A stretch of DNA of 64,000 nucleotides from Ustilaginoidea virens. Lineage: Eukaryota; Ascomycota; Sordariomycetes; Hypocreales; Clavicipitaceae. Positions 1 to 11,000 of this stretch are shown in pieces. Below the pieces are notes generated by a model. It was not told the DNA's origin. It saw only the letters and a list, made by a program, of their open reading frames with translations, and ran no database searches. The stretch's first letter is position 1, and the number at the start of each line of letters is the position of its first letter. Made by a program: the position numbers and the translations under genes. The stretch lies in NCBI RefSeq assembly GCF_000687475.1, contig NC_057319.1:2356001-2420000 (forward strand), given 5' to 3'.

Positions 1-954
1 TCGAAACCCTTTAGTTCCAATAACGACGCAAAGAACACCACGGCCAAGACGAGACCTGGCAGGAGAACCGGCAAGGCAGCCGCAAAGTCCGGCTCAAGCA
101 GTATGGCGGCGAGCAAAGGAAAGGAACCCATGCCGACCAGCACGAGCCAATGCACTGCATTTCACCACGGGGGCCCCGAAGACGACGAGGCTCAGGCTCA
201 ATCTGGCACAAGCCGCTGCATGTTGACGAAGCATGGGGAAGCCGAGGCTCAAGACCTGCCTCACGGCACAATTGTCGTGAATCCAGTCGAGGCTGCGGGA
301 GTTGATGAAGCAGCACCAAGGGTCCCCAAACGCAAAGCCTCATCAGCAGGGCAAGCAGGTGGTCCGGCATCGAAGAGGGCCAGGAAGGCCGGTGAAAGAC
401 AGGCACAGCCTCCCCCCTCGCCAGCCGCCCAGCAAGGAGGCGGCGCAGAGCAAGGTGTTCGGGGAGCCAGACTCCTGTCCCTTGACGACTTTTTCCATGA
501 CGCAGAGTCCGACGACCGAGGCGCTATGCAAACAATGCCCGCCCAACCTGCAGGCGGGATAGACGGCCGCTGCGACGCCGGTACGGAGCCGTTCAAGCCC
601 GCCGCCCTGGAGGGGAATCAAGAAGACGCGGCAAGCAGCGAGGCGCGCCAGAGCGCGCAAGAGGAAGCGAGAAAGATAGGCCGCGGGAGGCAGGAATATG
701 AAGAGGAGGAGCTCACGGGAGCTGCATCACGCAGCGTTGCCTACGAAAGTCTAGGGCAAGCCGTCGCAGGCGCTGCCGGAGACCTGGCTCCTTCGAACGA
801 CCATGGCTTCTTCATGCACGACATGAGCGCGTACGACGTGGCCAGCTGCCTCGACGCGTCATACGGCACGTCGGACAGAGACGAGTTTGACGAGATGAAA
901 TGGGCCGTCGGCTACCAAGGCGGTGGTGGTGGTCTGGGCTTTGACGAATCCTAG
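1..954 (+). CDS. C-terminal part of an unrecognised low-complexity protein (5' end outside window)
   Basis: The frame is open from base 1 and stops at 952-954. The first in-window ATG is at 103, but codons upstream of it are also open with the same composition, so I read this as the 3' end of a gene that starts before the window, not a complete gene. The visible 317 residues are Ala, Gly, Glu and Ser rich and look disordered. They include a basic patch (PKRKASS near the middle, then KRARKAGER) that could be a nuclear localisation signal, and a short acidic LLSLDDFF motif. The tail ends in a glycine run followed by LGFDES. I recognise no domain. An intron inside the visible part cannot be excluded. 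The tail of a large nuclear protein is one guess, but nothing here proves it. Confidence 0.5.
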   Translation, partial: SKPFSSNNDAKNTTAKTRPGRRTGKAAAKSGSSSMAASKGKEPMPTSTSQCTAFHHGGPEDDEAQAQSGTSRCMLTKHGEAEAQDLPHGTIVVNPVEAAGVDEAAPRVPKRKASSAGQAGGPASKRARKAGERQAQPPPSPAAQQGGGAEQGVRGARLLSLDDFFHDAESDDRGAMQTMPAQPAGGIDGRCDAGTEPFKPAALEGNQEDAASSEARQSAQEEARKIGRGRQEYEEEELTGAASRSVAYESLGQAVAGAAGDLAPSNDHGFFMHDMSAYDVASCLDASYGTSDRDEFDEMKWAVGYQGGGGGLGFDES

Positions 955-2077
955 TTTCACGGAACCGTTTTTGACTTTGAATGCGCGAGAAGCGAAATGC
1001 GACGAGTACCCCATGGAATTAAATTTAGGCACGGGACGTTTGTTGAGCACGGCCGATTTTTGGGGATTCCTGGTTCCTGTTCCCTGTTCCCTGCTTCCTG
1101 AAATTCCTGAAATTCCTGTTGCTTTTTTCTTTCTTTTTTCTTAATTCTTTATGTTTATTCATCCCCCCCCCCTTCCTTTGCCTGCTGGTTCTTCTTGTCT
1201 CTGCGGGATGTTATTTGATATACCTGGATTCAATTGCCACTCGACCAAGGTACGACGGGGAGTTGCGGACTGACACGTTTACGAGCTGGTCTCAAATGTA
1301 CTGTCTTTAGTTTCATTCTGGTGCTGAAATTAAACGTCTTTCTTTTTCTTCTGTTTCTCTGGACAATGAATGCGCTACGGCAAATTGTGGAAAGGCGCCA
1401 GGGGGCCGGGGGGACTGCGTTTGTGCCGATTTTGGCAATGTTTCAACCTGCAGTAGAAATAGAAGTCGGCCAGGATCTGAAATTTACATCATAACTACGG
1501 AGTACAGCCGCGACAAAGAGCAGGCATGGCGCATAAGACGCTCAGGCGGTGCCTTTTACAACGCACGGTGCTCCTTTCCGCGGCTACGTTCTGCGTCCTA
1601 AGCCGGGGAATTGTGAGGTAGTATTTTGCCGGTCTCAAGAGTTTCGAGGTACGCCGTCTACACTGGCTGTGGCGGTGTGCTAAGACACGCGCCCAAGCTG
1701 GTGGACTCGTGTGACTTGTTGATTCCACGGGATGGAAAGCTGGAGGATAAGATAGGTACAGACCTACCTGGCAGGAGGCAGGTATCACAGAGGGGTGGCA
1801 CGTCCGGTTTTCCTCGTTGATGGCGTATCCCTTGGTTCATCATCCCTGGCAGGATAGCCGGACGAAGTGAATGACGGTGCAAGGAAGACGGGTTACGTAC
1901 TATAACCCTCGCATGAGAGGATGCATTTTTAGTCCTGGACTGCGTTGGTACAGCCGAGGATATCTTCCTCAAGCTTTGCCGAGTAGCAAGCAGGCGAATT
2001 TTGTCAGCCAGCTCGTGCTCCAGCTCCATGGGCCTCGTTTTTCCTTTACTCCTTCTCCCGTCTTCCTCCTTGTTGCC

Positions 2078-2112
2078 GTATGACGGCAGAGATGCTGTAT
2101 GACGGCAGAGAT
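2078..2112. repeat. Two-copy direct repeat, 16 bp unit, period 19
   Basis: GTATGACGGCAGAGAT occurs at 2078-2093 and again at 2097-2112, separated by GCT. It lies in intergenic DNA and looks like a small local duplication. Confidence 0.8.
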
Positions 2113-2530
2113 TGGACGATCCTTTTCCCCGGACCAACTGTGCTGCGTTGTGCAAGCCGCAGTCGTCCAAAACGAACGGCAGGGAGTGCTGCTGCCATTG
2201 TAATGAGTGCATGTGGGATGACGTCGCATGAAACGGCTGAGTTGGGTGTGTTTGTGGTGGGCTTGGACTTGTCGGTTGGCATTCTGCCACGTTATACTCC
2301 GTCCGTATTCGTACTCGTACGGACTCGGTAGGAATAAATCGGCTGAAGGGTCCGGCGAAGAGAACATTTGTCGACACTGGGCAGATGGTCGCTGGGACTT
2401 CTGCATGTTTGCTTCAGAATCTTGGGCCTTGACTTGCTGATTCTTCAATCAGGCACAATGTGCACCGGGCATAGCACGGAGCACGGAGAAGGAGGTAGTT
2501 GAGGATTCGCTGCGCCACGAGCCGCGGGCG

Positions 2531-2588
2531 GTGCCTAGGTACTGTGCCTACCTACTGTACCTACCTAGGTACCTAAGGTACCTAAGGT
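2531..2588. repeat. TAGGTACCTA-type short repeat array
   Basis: Overlapping copies of CCTACCTA, TAGGTACC and CCTAAGGTA fill this stretch. The same vocabulary recurs at 3731-3785, 57781-57830 and 60228-60300, always between genes. Confidence 0.75.
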
Positions 2589-3730
2589 GTGCATTCAAAG
2601 ATTCACGACAAGGATGAATGCCAAGGAACCAGTCAATGTGTCCAGTGTCTGGTAGCCGTTGACATGACATCAACCTTGAGCTTGGCCCATGCGGTGGTGG
2701 TGGTGGCTGGCTGCAAGTATCTGAACTTGGCAGGTAGCGTGCATGCTGGCTTTTCGGGTGGCTGTGGCATGCATCAAGTATCGAGTCTTGCTTGACTGGT
2801 AATTTTTCGGTGCTCGGTACTCGGTAGCTCTCTGGCAAAAGTTGACGCCCGTTGGCCGGCAGTTACAGTAATTCGATCGTGGTTCATTGGCATTCAACAG
2901 GGTAAGATAAAGCCAGGGCCCCCTGGTTGGGCGTCATTTTTTTTTCTCAAGATTTCCTCGGTATGGTCGGCGCCAGCTGAATACCCGGGACCGAGTTCTC
3001 GGACGTTACTGCTGTCACTCGGGATCGTTATCAAGGTTCAAGAAGGGGGAGAGGAACAAAAGGGGGAGGAGGAAGCGGATGGAGGGAGCCATTTGGAGAG
3101 CAGCGAACGGGAAGAATGGAGGAACCACCAGCTCCAGCTTGGCTTGTTTCTCGACAGCCACTGCATTCAGGAGTGCACCGTGTACAGTGCATACTGTGCA
3201 TTGCGTACTGTACAGCCGTTGAAATGAGGTTGGACGCAAAGCAAAGTTCAAAGTTCAAACGAACTTTCGTGCCGGCAGTGTTGTGTTACAAACCTCCTAG
3301 CTTACATAGCTACCTGGGCAGCGGGCTGGCTAGAAAAGACAAGGAAGGGTACGGAGTAAGTGAGACAAGACGGGCGGCGTATGAATGTCTACAAGACGTC
3401 GTCCACTATAATAGTGTTGCACCAAAAGTGTGACGCCACACAATGTGTTGACTTTATTGGGTGCTATATTATACTGCGATATATAGACCCGTAGAGCATA
3501 GTATAGTATCGTGGCGTGGTCACAGAGTAGCAATGTTGGAAGTTTAAACTGAGGCTTGTCGGCCTGAAACAGGAGACAGCATTTCGGCGTCGGCTCTTTG
3601 GGGCGGACGCCGCTGTGGTGGATACAACCCAGGCGGCTGTGCTTGGATGGGGAACAAAACCGGTGGACTTGGTCGTTCCCTTTCTTTCTTTTCCCACTAC
3701 TTTGGTAATTGGACTTTGCATGTTGGAAGG

Positions 3731-3785
3731 GTAAGGTAGGTAGGTAGGTTAGGAGGTAGGTATATACCTAGGTAGGTAAGGTAGT
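3731..3785. repeat. GGTAGGTA / TACCTAGGTA repeat array
   Basis: GTAGGTAGGTAG runs followed by TATACCTAGGTAGG. It is the same family as the array at 2531-2588 but on the opposite strand sense. Confidence 0.75.
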
Positions 3786-3786
3786 G

Positions 3787-3820
3787 GACAGTGTCGGGGA
3801 CAGTGTCGGGGACAGTGTCG
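3787..3820. repeat. 12-bp tandem repeat GACAGTGTCGGG, about 2.8 copies
   Basis: Perfect copies lie at 3787-3798 and 3799-3810, with a partial third at 3811-3820. The unit contains the inverted repeat GACA/TGTC. Confidence 0.85.
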
Positions 3821-3990
3821 CACGCACGCTTGCAACTGCACTGCCCTGCCCGTCCCATCTCCCAACCTGCTTCCAGGCTTTTTAGTTACCAAAATCCAGA
3901 ACCCAGAGCCCAGAGCCCAGAGTCCGTACTCTTTCCTCCCTTACACCTCCTCGATCCTTCCATCCATTTCATCCATCCATCATCCATCCC

Positions 3991-4047
3991 CCATCCCTCC
4001 CTCCCTCCCTCCTCCCTCCTCCCTCCTCCCTCCTCCCTCCTCCCTCC
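3991..4047. repeat. CCCTCCT pyrimidine microsatellite
   Basis: A run of CCCTCC(T) units gives a strongly strand-asymmetric CT tract, as often seen in fungal promoters and 5' leaders. Confidence 0.8.
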
Positions 4048-4140
4048 ATACCTTGCCCCCAACACCCAATCGTCACCTTGCCGACTGCGCATCAGCATCA
4101 CATCTGCTCCGGAATCCATTCTCGGTACTACCCAGCCAAT

Positions 4141-4201
4141 GCCGCCGTTGCCGCTGCCGCTGCCGCTGCCGCTGCCGCTGCCGCTGTCGCTGTCGCTGCC
4201 G
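4141..4201. repeat. Hexanucleotide repeat GCCGCT
   Basis: About ten copies of GCCGCT/GCTGTC. One frame would give alternating Leu-Pro and another Arg-Cys; neither is linked to a supportable gene. Confidence 0.8.
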
Positions 4202-5150
4202 AATGAGATTGACGGATACGCGCACTGTGCTGTGCTTGCCAATCCCTGCTGCGCCTGTTTTATAAACGGCCCAGCCCTTTCCTCACATACTGTAGCCGCA
4301 GCTTGTTGGACAGCCTGCAGCCAGCGCGGCACGGACAGGCGGACGGAAGTAATAGCAGGCCCGGGATTTAGGCCTCGGATTCAGCAGGACGACCTAAACT
4401 TTTTGCCTGCTGGCTTTCGCTTATCGGCATCGGCAGAGAAAGAGATTTAAGTCTCGACATACATATTAGCCTTGACCAGAAGATATTTTGCCACAAGACT
4501 GGGACGACAAGTCACAACCATCGGCCGCCACGCCCTCATTCAACAAGCACCAACGTCGAGTTGAAGCCAGGCTGCATGCTTGTGCCGTTGCAGTGGCAGT
4601 GCAGTGCAGTGCAGTGCAGGTGCAGTGCAGACCCACGCCGCCATCATATAGAGCCAGCCAGCCGAGACTGCAAGTAAGTGATGGTCTGACGAGGAGGATG
4701 GAATCCGCCTCCCCCCCCCCCCTTTCCGTCCCCTTCTTCTTCTCATTTTTTACTTTAATCCCTTTGCAGCAGACGTTCCCCTCACAGCCTCTTTCACAGC
4801 CTCTCTTTGTCCCCTCTGGCTTATCATCTCGCTCCCGAGTCTGCTCCGCCCCCCTTCCCCACACATCCCTTTCACCCTTGACAGCCAGACAGCCAGCCAC
4901 CCTTGCCCGCCGTGCCTCGCTTATTCTGGCTTGCGGCTTTTGATTTCCGGCGTCGGCTCTCCTGCACACGGACGGGCTTTGTCCTCCCCCCGCCAATGGC
5001 AACTTGCGCAGTGCAAAGTCCAGCATCCAGACAACTCGCATCGCGGCCTTTTTCTTCGGCCCATCGGCCTTGCCTTGCAAATTGCTTTGAGCTACTGTAA
5101 CTCGTGGCCATGAGTCCATGACATAGTGCGCAAACCAGGTAGCACGCACT

Positions 5151-5180
5151 TATACGCACATATACGCGCATATACGCACG
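5151..5180. repeat. 10-bp tandem repeat TATACGCRCA, three copies
   Basis: Three adjacent near-identical decamers of alternating purine and pyrimidine sequence, in the leader or promoter region of the gene at 5655. Confidence 0.75.
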
Positions 5181-5249
5181 CGCACAGGCCCCGAAGATTG
5201 TTTTTTCTGTCATGGGAAACTAGACAGGCTTCGTCTCCCACACACCATC

Positions 5250-5307
5250 CCGAGCCCAAGCCCAAGCCCAAGCTAGAGCTAGAGCTAGAGCCCGAGCCAG
5301 AGCCCGG
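5250..5307. repeat. Hexanucleotide repeat GAGCCC / AAGCCC / TAGAGC
   Basis: A degenerate six-base repeat array, about 350 bp upstream of the first ATG of the Gag1-like gene. Confidence 0.75.
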
Positions 5308-5654
5308 AACAAGGCAAAAAGGTTGCACCACCATCCTCCTCAAAAGTTGGGAATGACTGCCATCTGCTGAATTTCCTGCTTGCCATCTGCGCTCTCTGCG
5401 CTCTCTGCGCTTTCCGTGCTGCCCCGACCTGCTTCGGGCCGCTTATCGCCAGGCATTCGAGTCCTCCCATCACGCAACCAACTCCTCTACTTTCACGGCG
5501 GCTTCAACTTTCGTCTCCTCACAACTGCTGCACACATTCACACCCTGTGGCGATCGCCGCTTTGCGACAGATTCATCATTCCCCATCACCCTATCAACCC
5601 TGGCATATTTCCCGCCGAAAATCTCTAGTCTTGTCAACTTGTCCAGGCAAATGA

Positions 5655-7352
5655 GTGTGCTCCTTCCGCCTCACCCGTCACCCCCATCTGCGTCCAGCCA
5701 GCTCATATAAGCCCAATTCCTTTCCTGGGCACTCTTCACCTTGGCAACTTTCCTTCTATTTTCCGCCACTTTTCCTTAGCGTCCCTGCAGGATCCAGTCT
5801 CCCCTCGTTTCACTCTGCCGAGGTGCGCATGAATTGTTGTGCTCTGCTTTCGACCTCGCTGCTGGTGGACCGTGCCCATCTATCTAACACGCTGAATTAC
5901 ATAGAGCAGGCCAACAGCAAAGCCTCGCCTTCGTCTTTGCCTCAACAAACGGAAGCAAAAAAGTTGAACATCTCTTCTGTGCCGCTCTCCTCTCCCGCCC
6001 CCGTCGAATCAGCAAACGTTCCAGGCATGATCTTCTCTGATTTTTGCGGAGCCTCTCGCTCTCCGCTTTCAAAACTTCGGTCACACCATTCGCAGTTCCC
6101 GACTCACCTTCCCATCACCACGCCAGAGTGGGGAGCCAATGAGTACGCTGACCTATTGAGCAGAGACAAATTGAAGCAAAAGGATGCTCTGAAACGATAT
6201 TTGGGCGACAAAATTCGCAATGATTGGGAGTTTGTTTGGCCTCCAGCAGCACCCGCAGAGGTCCAACAACTATCTGAGCTCAGTCGAGACGTTTCCAACA
6301 CGGGATCCAACTCGATTCCGGCTGGGCCATGCGACGAGGTTGGCTACCAAGCGGAAGAAGGCACCGAGTTGGACGAGGCTGAATCTGAAGCCGACGAGGC
6401 AGACCTTGACGACGACGACGATGATGCTGAATCAGTTTACAGCGTCGTATCGGAAGATGCGACGCATTTTCGGCCGCGAGCCGACTGGACTTCTGATCTT
6501 TCTGACGATGACCGTGATGCGCCCACCAAATACTCGCCTTTTCGGTTCCACAATCCCAACTCACTGCATTCAGCCGCGCTTGCCTTGGTCGAGGCAAAGA
6601 GGGCACGGAGACGACGTGCTTTGCGCCAGGAGATGTCCTGGAACGAAGGTCTCGCTTGTTTCGAAGCTCGTCGCAATGCTTGGACTGGCGCTAAGACGGT
6701 GCGTGTACGCAGCAAGCCTGTGTCGACACCTCCAGCTTCCCCACGGTCTCCGAGACGGTTCTTCTTTCGCCGCTCTATTTCTGCATCGCCTCCCGGCCCT
6801 ACCTTGTCAATATCTTCTCATTGCGGCGATAGTACCGCAGCAGCTTCCGACACGTCGTCATTAAGCAAGGACTTGGACAAGGATCTGGTCAAGCACCGAA
6901 GCCGAGACTCGTCTGCCTCTGAATGCACCCGCGGACAAGTTTACTCAGTCGAAACTCTACTACCCGTTGGGCAACCGCTCCTGCCACCCAGCAATCCTTT
7001 ACGTGCTTCGATCTCTCCGGGCATGTATTTGAATCTGTATGATAAAGTCATTTTGCACAGCCTCCAGCCAGCCTGCCCCATCAACTTGTCAGATATGCTT
7101 CGTTCCTGTGTTGTAGGCTGGAAGCGCGATGGCGAGTGGCCCCCTCGCCCTTCAGCCCCAGAGCCGATAGCCGTGACGCGCAACAAGGCGGCCACGAGCG
7201 CTGTCAACGAGACTGGTGGCAATGTTGCCAGACGGATGAGCTTCGGGCTGCTAGGTCGTGACTCCCATGACGAAATCCGCGCAGGTAAAGGCATCAGGCG
7301 GAGCTTGCAGCGCGCGCTTGGGATGGGGGTCATGGCTGGCTTGGAAGCTTGA
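5655..7352 (+). CDS. Gag1-like clamp domain (DUF4050-type) protein
   Basis: A single uninterrupted frame encodes up to 565 residues. The family signature is a conserved N-terminal block beginning TTPEWGANEYADLL and ending NDWEFVWPP (about residues 155-197 from the first ATG). A second conserved C-terminal block runs from LYDKVILHSLQPACPINL to GWKRDGEWPPRP (about 455-500). I assign this pair from memory to the fungal Gag1-like clamp family (formerly DUF4050). Between the blocks is a disordered linker with a run of Asp residues. Three ATGs are possible: 5655, 5829 and 6027. The 6027 start (MIFSDFCG) lies just before the first conserved block and upstream residues look like translated leader, so the mature protein may be about 441 residues. 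Founder members are linked to growth signalling in yeast; the role here is unknown. Confidence 0.7.
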   Translation: MCSFRLTRHPHLRPASSYKPNSFPGHSSPWQLSFYFPPLFLSVPAGSSLPSFHSAEVRMNCCALLSTSLLVDRAHLSNTLNYIEQANSKASPSSLPQQTEAKKLNISSVPLSSPAPVESANVPGMIFSDFCGASRSPLSKLRSHHSQFPTHLPITTPEWGANEYADLLSRDKLKQKDALKRYLGDKIRNDWEFVWPPAAPAEVQQLSELSRDVSNTGSNSIPAGPCDEVGYQAEEGTELDEAESEADEADLDDDDDDAESVYSVVSEDATHFRPRADWTSDLSDDDRDAPTKYSPFRFHNPNSLHSAALALVEAKRARRRRALRQEMSWNEGLACFEARRNAWTGAKTVRVRSKPVSTPPASPRSPRRFFFRRSISASPPGPTLSISSHCGDSTAAASDTSSLSKDLDKDLVKHRSRDSSASECTRGQVYSVETLLPVGQPLLPPSNPLRASISPGMYLNLYDKVILHSLQPACPINLSDMLRSCVVGWKRDGEWPPRPSAPEPIAVTRNKAATSAVNETGGNVARRMSFGLLGRDSHDEIRAGKGIRRSLQRALGMGVMAGLEA

Positions 7353-8015
7353 TGATGAGGGTCCTGCTTGGACGGATTGCAGACGCCTGACTGACATGGG
7401 GTCGTTGGATGGGCTTTGTTCACAAGGTGATGACGGGGGGGGCTGGGGGGGACAGTTGTTGAACAGCTGCAGAGAACCCACTCCTTCCCCCTTTTTTTCT
7501 CTTTCAATGTTTCCAATCTGTGGAGAAATGCGTGTTTTGAACAGATTCCGGGAGTTGCATTCACGAAGGCATTGGCGCAAGGCATGCATGCATGCATCTG
7601 TTGATTACTTGCATATACCCAGGGCGGGGGGGGATTTTGTCTGCTCTCTTGTGGTTTTCCCGGGGTGGTCTGTGTTATCGTCTACTTGTTTCTATTTTTC
7701 TGACTTGCGGAAAGCGCAGCTCATCATCTACGGCGAAGTGGGCAGAAATCGGTTTTCATTGGTCTCGCGAGAATCTGTTTCATTGCCTGCGTATCTCCTT
7801 TCGAGGGGCGATTTTGGACATGGCTCACCACAATGCTTCGGCCAAATATACATCATGTAGAGTCACATTTCTTGAGACTAAAACCAGTGACTACCTGTAT
7901 TCTTTTTTTTTTTTTTTTCTGCATCAGACAACGATCAAAGATGGAAAGAGGTGCACAAGTCTGTCTCGTAGCCGAAACATGTTGGGGAAGATGAAACAAA
8001 TGCGGTCTGGTCTGT
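7353..8015. other. Convergent intergenic region
   Basis: Lies between the stop codons of the Gag1-like gene and the minus-strand NRPS. It holds a T run at about 7905-7919 and other U-rich sequence suitable for 3' ends on both strands. I see no gene in it. Confidence 0.6.
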
Positions 8016-11000
8016 CTAGAATAAAGTTGCGCGAGGACGGGAAACCAAGAGTTCCACAACTTGAGCCAAGTCCGCAAGCAGCCCCCTGGCATACTCTGCC
8101 CAGCTCTCCAAGGTGACAATCTCCAGCGTCATGCTGTCTCCGTCAATGAAGGCTTGCACCTTCCACTCTCGCAGCGGTTCTTCGTGCGGGTACAGCGTTT
8201 CCATGCGGCATCTTGCCCTGGCAAAGGGGAGCGTCTCGACGTGCGCTACGTCCTGGTGGACCACCGAGTCGAACCAGCCTGGCCTAGCCTTCTCGGACCA
8301 GTCGGTACACTGATCCATGATCTCGTAGAGGCCCATGCCCTCGTGAGCAGAGGAAGCCACGTGCTGGTGCTGAACGTAGGCCAGCAGGTCGGCGACTGTC
8401 CACGAGGCATCAAACTCGACCCGCACGGGGACGTACTGCCAGCAAGGTCCCGTGACGGCGTCGGCGTTGGGAAAGTCAATGTTTCGCCCGGAGACCACTT
8501 CGCCAAAAGTCACGTCTCGCAGCGAGAGCCGGCGAGCCAAGCATAGTGCCCAAGCGGCGGTCGGTAGCGTAGCTACTGTGACGTCCCTGGATCGCGTGGC
8601 TATGTCCACAGCGCGCTGAACAGCAAAGTGGTTCGTCTTCTCGACAGCCAGCTCGGGCTTTAGAATAGTCATCGAAGAGCCCGAGAGGAGGCGCTTCCAG
8701 TACCCGATGCTGCTGGGAATGTTGTGCTGCAAGACATGGCCGACGTACCACGAGAAGGGGACAGATTCCTGCACAGGTCTGTTTTCGTACAAGGCCGACA
8801 GTTGTTTCAGTAGTATTGGAAGACAAATCTCGTCGTATTGGGCGTGAGAGATTCTCAATATTAGACAAGCCCTGCCCTCGCCATGTTTGACCAGAAACCA
8901 CTTCACGAAGCTGGAGCCCAAGGGCATGTCTGACAGGGCATCAGAACGACACAAGTCCCTGGCGTATTCCTCGAGGTTGTCGATATTACCTGATTCGCTG
9001 GTATAGGTGACAAATTCCGCCTCCAGGCGCTCGAGGACGACTCCGTATCCTTGGTTTTCGTGTTCTACAAAGACTGTTCGGAGGATTTCGTTTCGAGACA
9101 CAAGCTCTTGGCAGGCATATCGAACATGCTCCTCGTCAATGGAGTCATCAAAGTACATAAGCTCATACCGTGCAGAGTATCGCGGAAATTGCGTGGTTCC
9201 TTTCACGGCAATTTGTTGCAGAGGACGCGTGGGGAGAACATTAAGAATCTTCGTTTGCGGGTCGACTAGCTGCGGTCGCACAACGGTATTGACAAAACTG
9301 GAAGGATCCTCCTGACCCAGCAGAGAGAACTCAGGTATCTGCTCAACTTTGCCGTTATTTGAAACTGAATCTTCTTCAACGACGCTTGCCATATCGTATA
9401 GCGTGCGTTTTTCGAACATTTGCATCACCGTTAGCTTGATTCCATCAGCTCGAGCTTCCGAAACAAGCTTCATGGCGGCAATAGAATCACCGCCCAGTAG
9501 GAAGAAGTTATCATTCAACCCAATCTCTTCCTCCTTAACGAGTAAGACCCGGCTCCATAACTTCCGGAGTCTCCTCTGTCGACGCGATGTCGCAGATACG
9601 CGTTTGGCCGTTGACGGAGCGGCAATCCTGCCCTCGCCGTTTTGTTGGGTGACTGCGTCGAGGAGTCGGATATGACCTTCAACACTGTATTTTGCCAGCA
9701 CACCTGTCTGGTAAAGATTCCCCATAGCATCCTCTGAGTCAGGGTCGACAAGTTGGCGAACCCAACTTGGTGTTGTAATACGAGGTAGCTGCAAGACAGA
9801 CCTAGATCGGACGATGAGTGCCCCTATGGCTCCAATCGGCACTAGTTTATTGGTGTCCTTCGAGTCGACAATGTAGAATGATTCGACACCGTCCAATCCC
9901 GGCATTACATCTTCGCGCGTAGAGTTGGGTAACTCTCCCAGTTGGGTCAGATCAAGGGGTGTGAGACAAGAGAGATCACCCACGCAGCTAAAGCTTTTAT
10001 CGCATAATTGTTCAGCAACTTGCCTGAATTGGCCGAGGACTCGCTGCATCCAAGGCGGACTAATCGTTCTCGAATCGAAGCTGGCCATGACAAGGAAGCC
10101 CTTGGGGTCAATGGAACAGACAAGCATCAAAGGGTACGTGTTGAATTTGAGGGCCTCTTGTGCTGCCTCTTTGTCACCGGCTGGTACCAGGCAACTAGCA
10201 GGCAAGTTTTCTTCCGATACATTGTGGCCCTCAGAACTTGGATGGAGAACCAAACCGGTTTTCAACTCACAGGCCTCCAGAGCATCAGGGCTCAGCCGTC
10301 GAATATGTTGAAGACCGAAGTGCTCGTGCGGGATTTGCGCCGCAACCTGCTTCTGAATTACTCCGAGGTATTCGGGTATGGACATTTCCCCATTTACCTG
10401 GACACGAAAGGGAACTGTGGTAATCATGGGGCCCTCGATCTCTTCTGCGCCGACTATGGGGGCATTGCGACCAGTCAGCGTTTCCCCAAATACAACATCT
10501 TCGCTGTTGGTATACCGAGAGGCCACATATGCCCACGCAGCCCGGATAACAGTAGCAATGGTTGAATGAGATTCAGGTAGTCTAGGAAGCGCCACGTACT
10601 CCTCGAGAAGAGAGTCGGCCTTGGCTTGATATCCTGGGAATGGGTGAGACGGGAATTGCAATCTGCTCGCTCCTTGAAGCTGGTTCCTCCAGTACTTTGC
10701 CGATGCTTCTTTATCGATTTCACGAATGTACTGGATAAAATGCTTAAATTCTGCTGATCGTGCAACTGGTTGCCTGTTGTAAGCTTTATTCACCCTATCA
10801 ACGATCAACGGCATACACCATCCATCGTACAAGGCATGATGCATCGTCAAAACAAAATTAGTTTTGCCGGCTTTACGGTCACTGATCAAGGCGTACCGAA
10901 CAAGAGGCTTGCCAAGATCCATGGAGGCGTCTCTGTCCGAGGAGAGATATCCTTCCAGATCAGTTCCCTCGAAGAATTCCAAACGACCCTTGACAACGAC

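Larger units (their letters stand above)
955..5654. other. 4.7 kb intergenic region, repeat-rich, no supported gene
   Basis: No reading frame here has a recognisable domain, a credible ATG and fungal splice signals together. The stretch holds several simple repeats (listed separately), two TACGGAGTA motifs (1496-1504 and 3350-3358) and long CT-rich tracts from about 3940 to 4050 and 4700 to 4880. It probably contains the 3' UTR of the left gene and the promoter and 5' leader of the gene starting near 5655. A lineage-specific small gene or a long noncoding RNA cannot be ruled out from sequence alone. Confidence 0.5.

Noticed and set aside
1658..2448. Overlapping minus-strand frames of 239 and 159 codons
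   Set aside because: They overlap in different frames, lack a recognisable domain, the longer one starts at GTG rather than ATG, and composition is like translated noncoding DNA.
3791..5149. Frames of 219 (plus) and 227 (minus) codons
   Set aside because: They translate CT-rich and GCCGCT repeats into Pro/Leu/Ser or Gly/Glu runs; no domain or splice structure.
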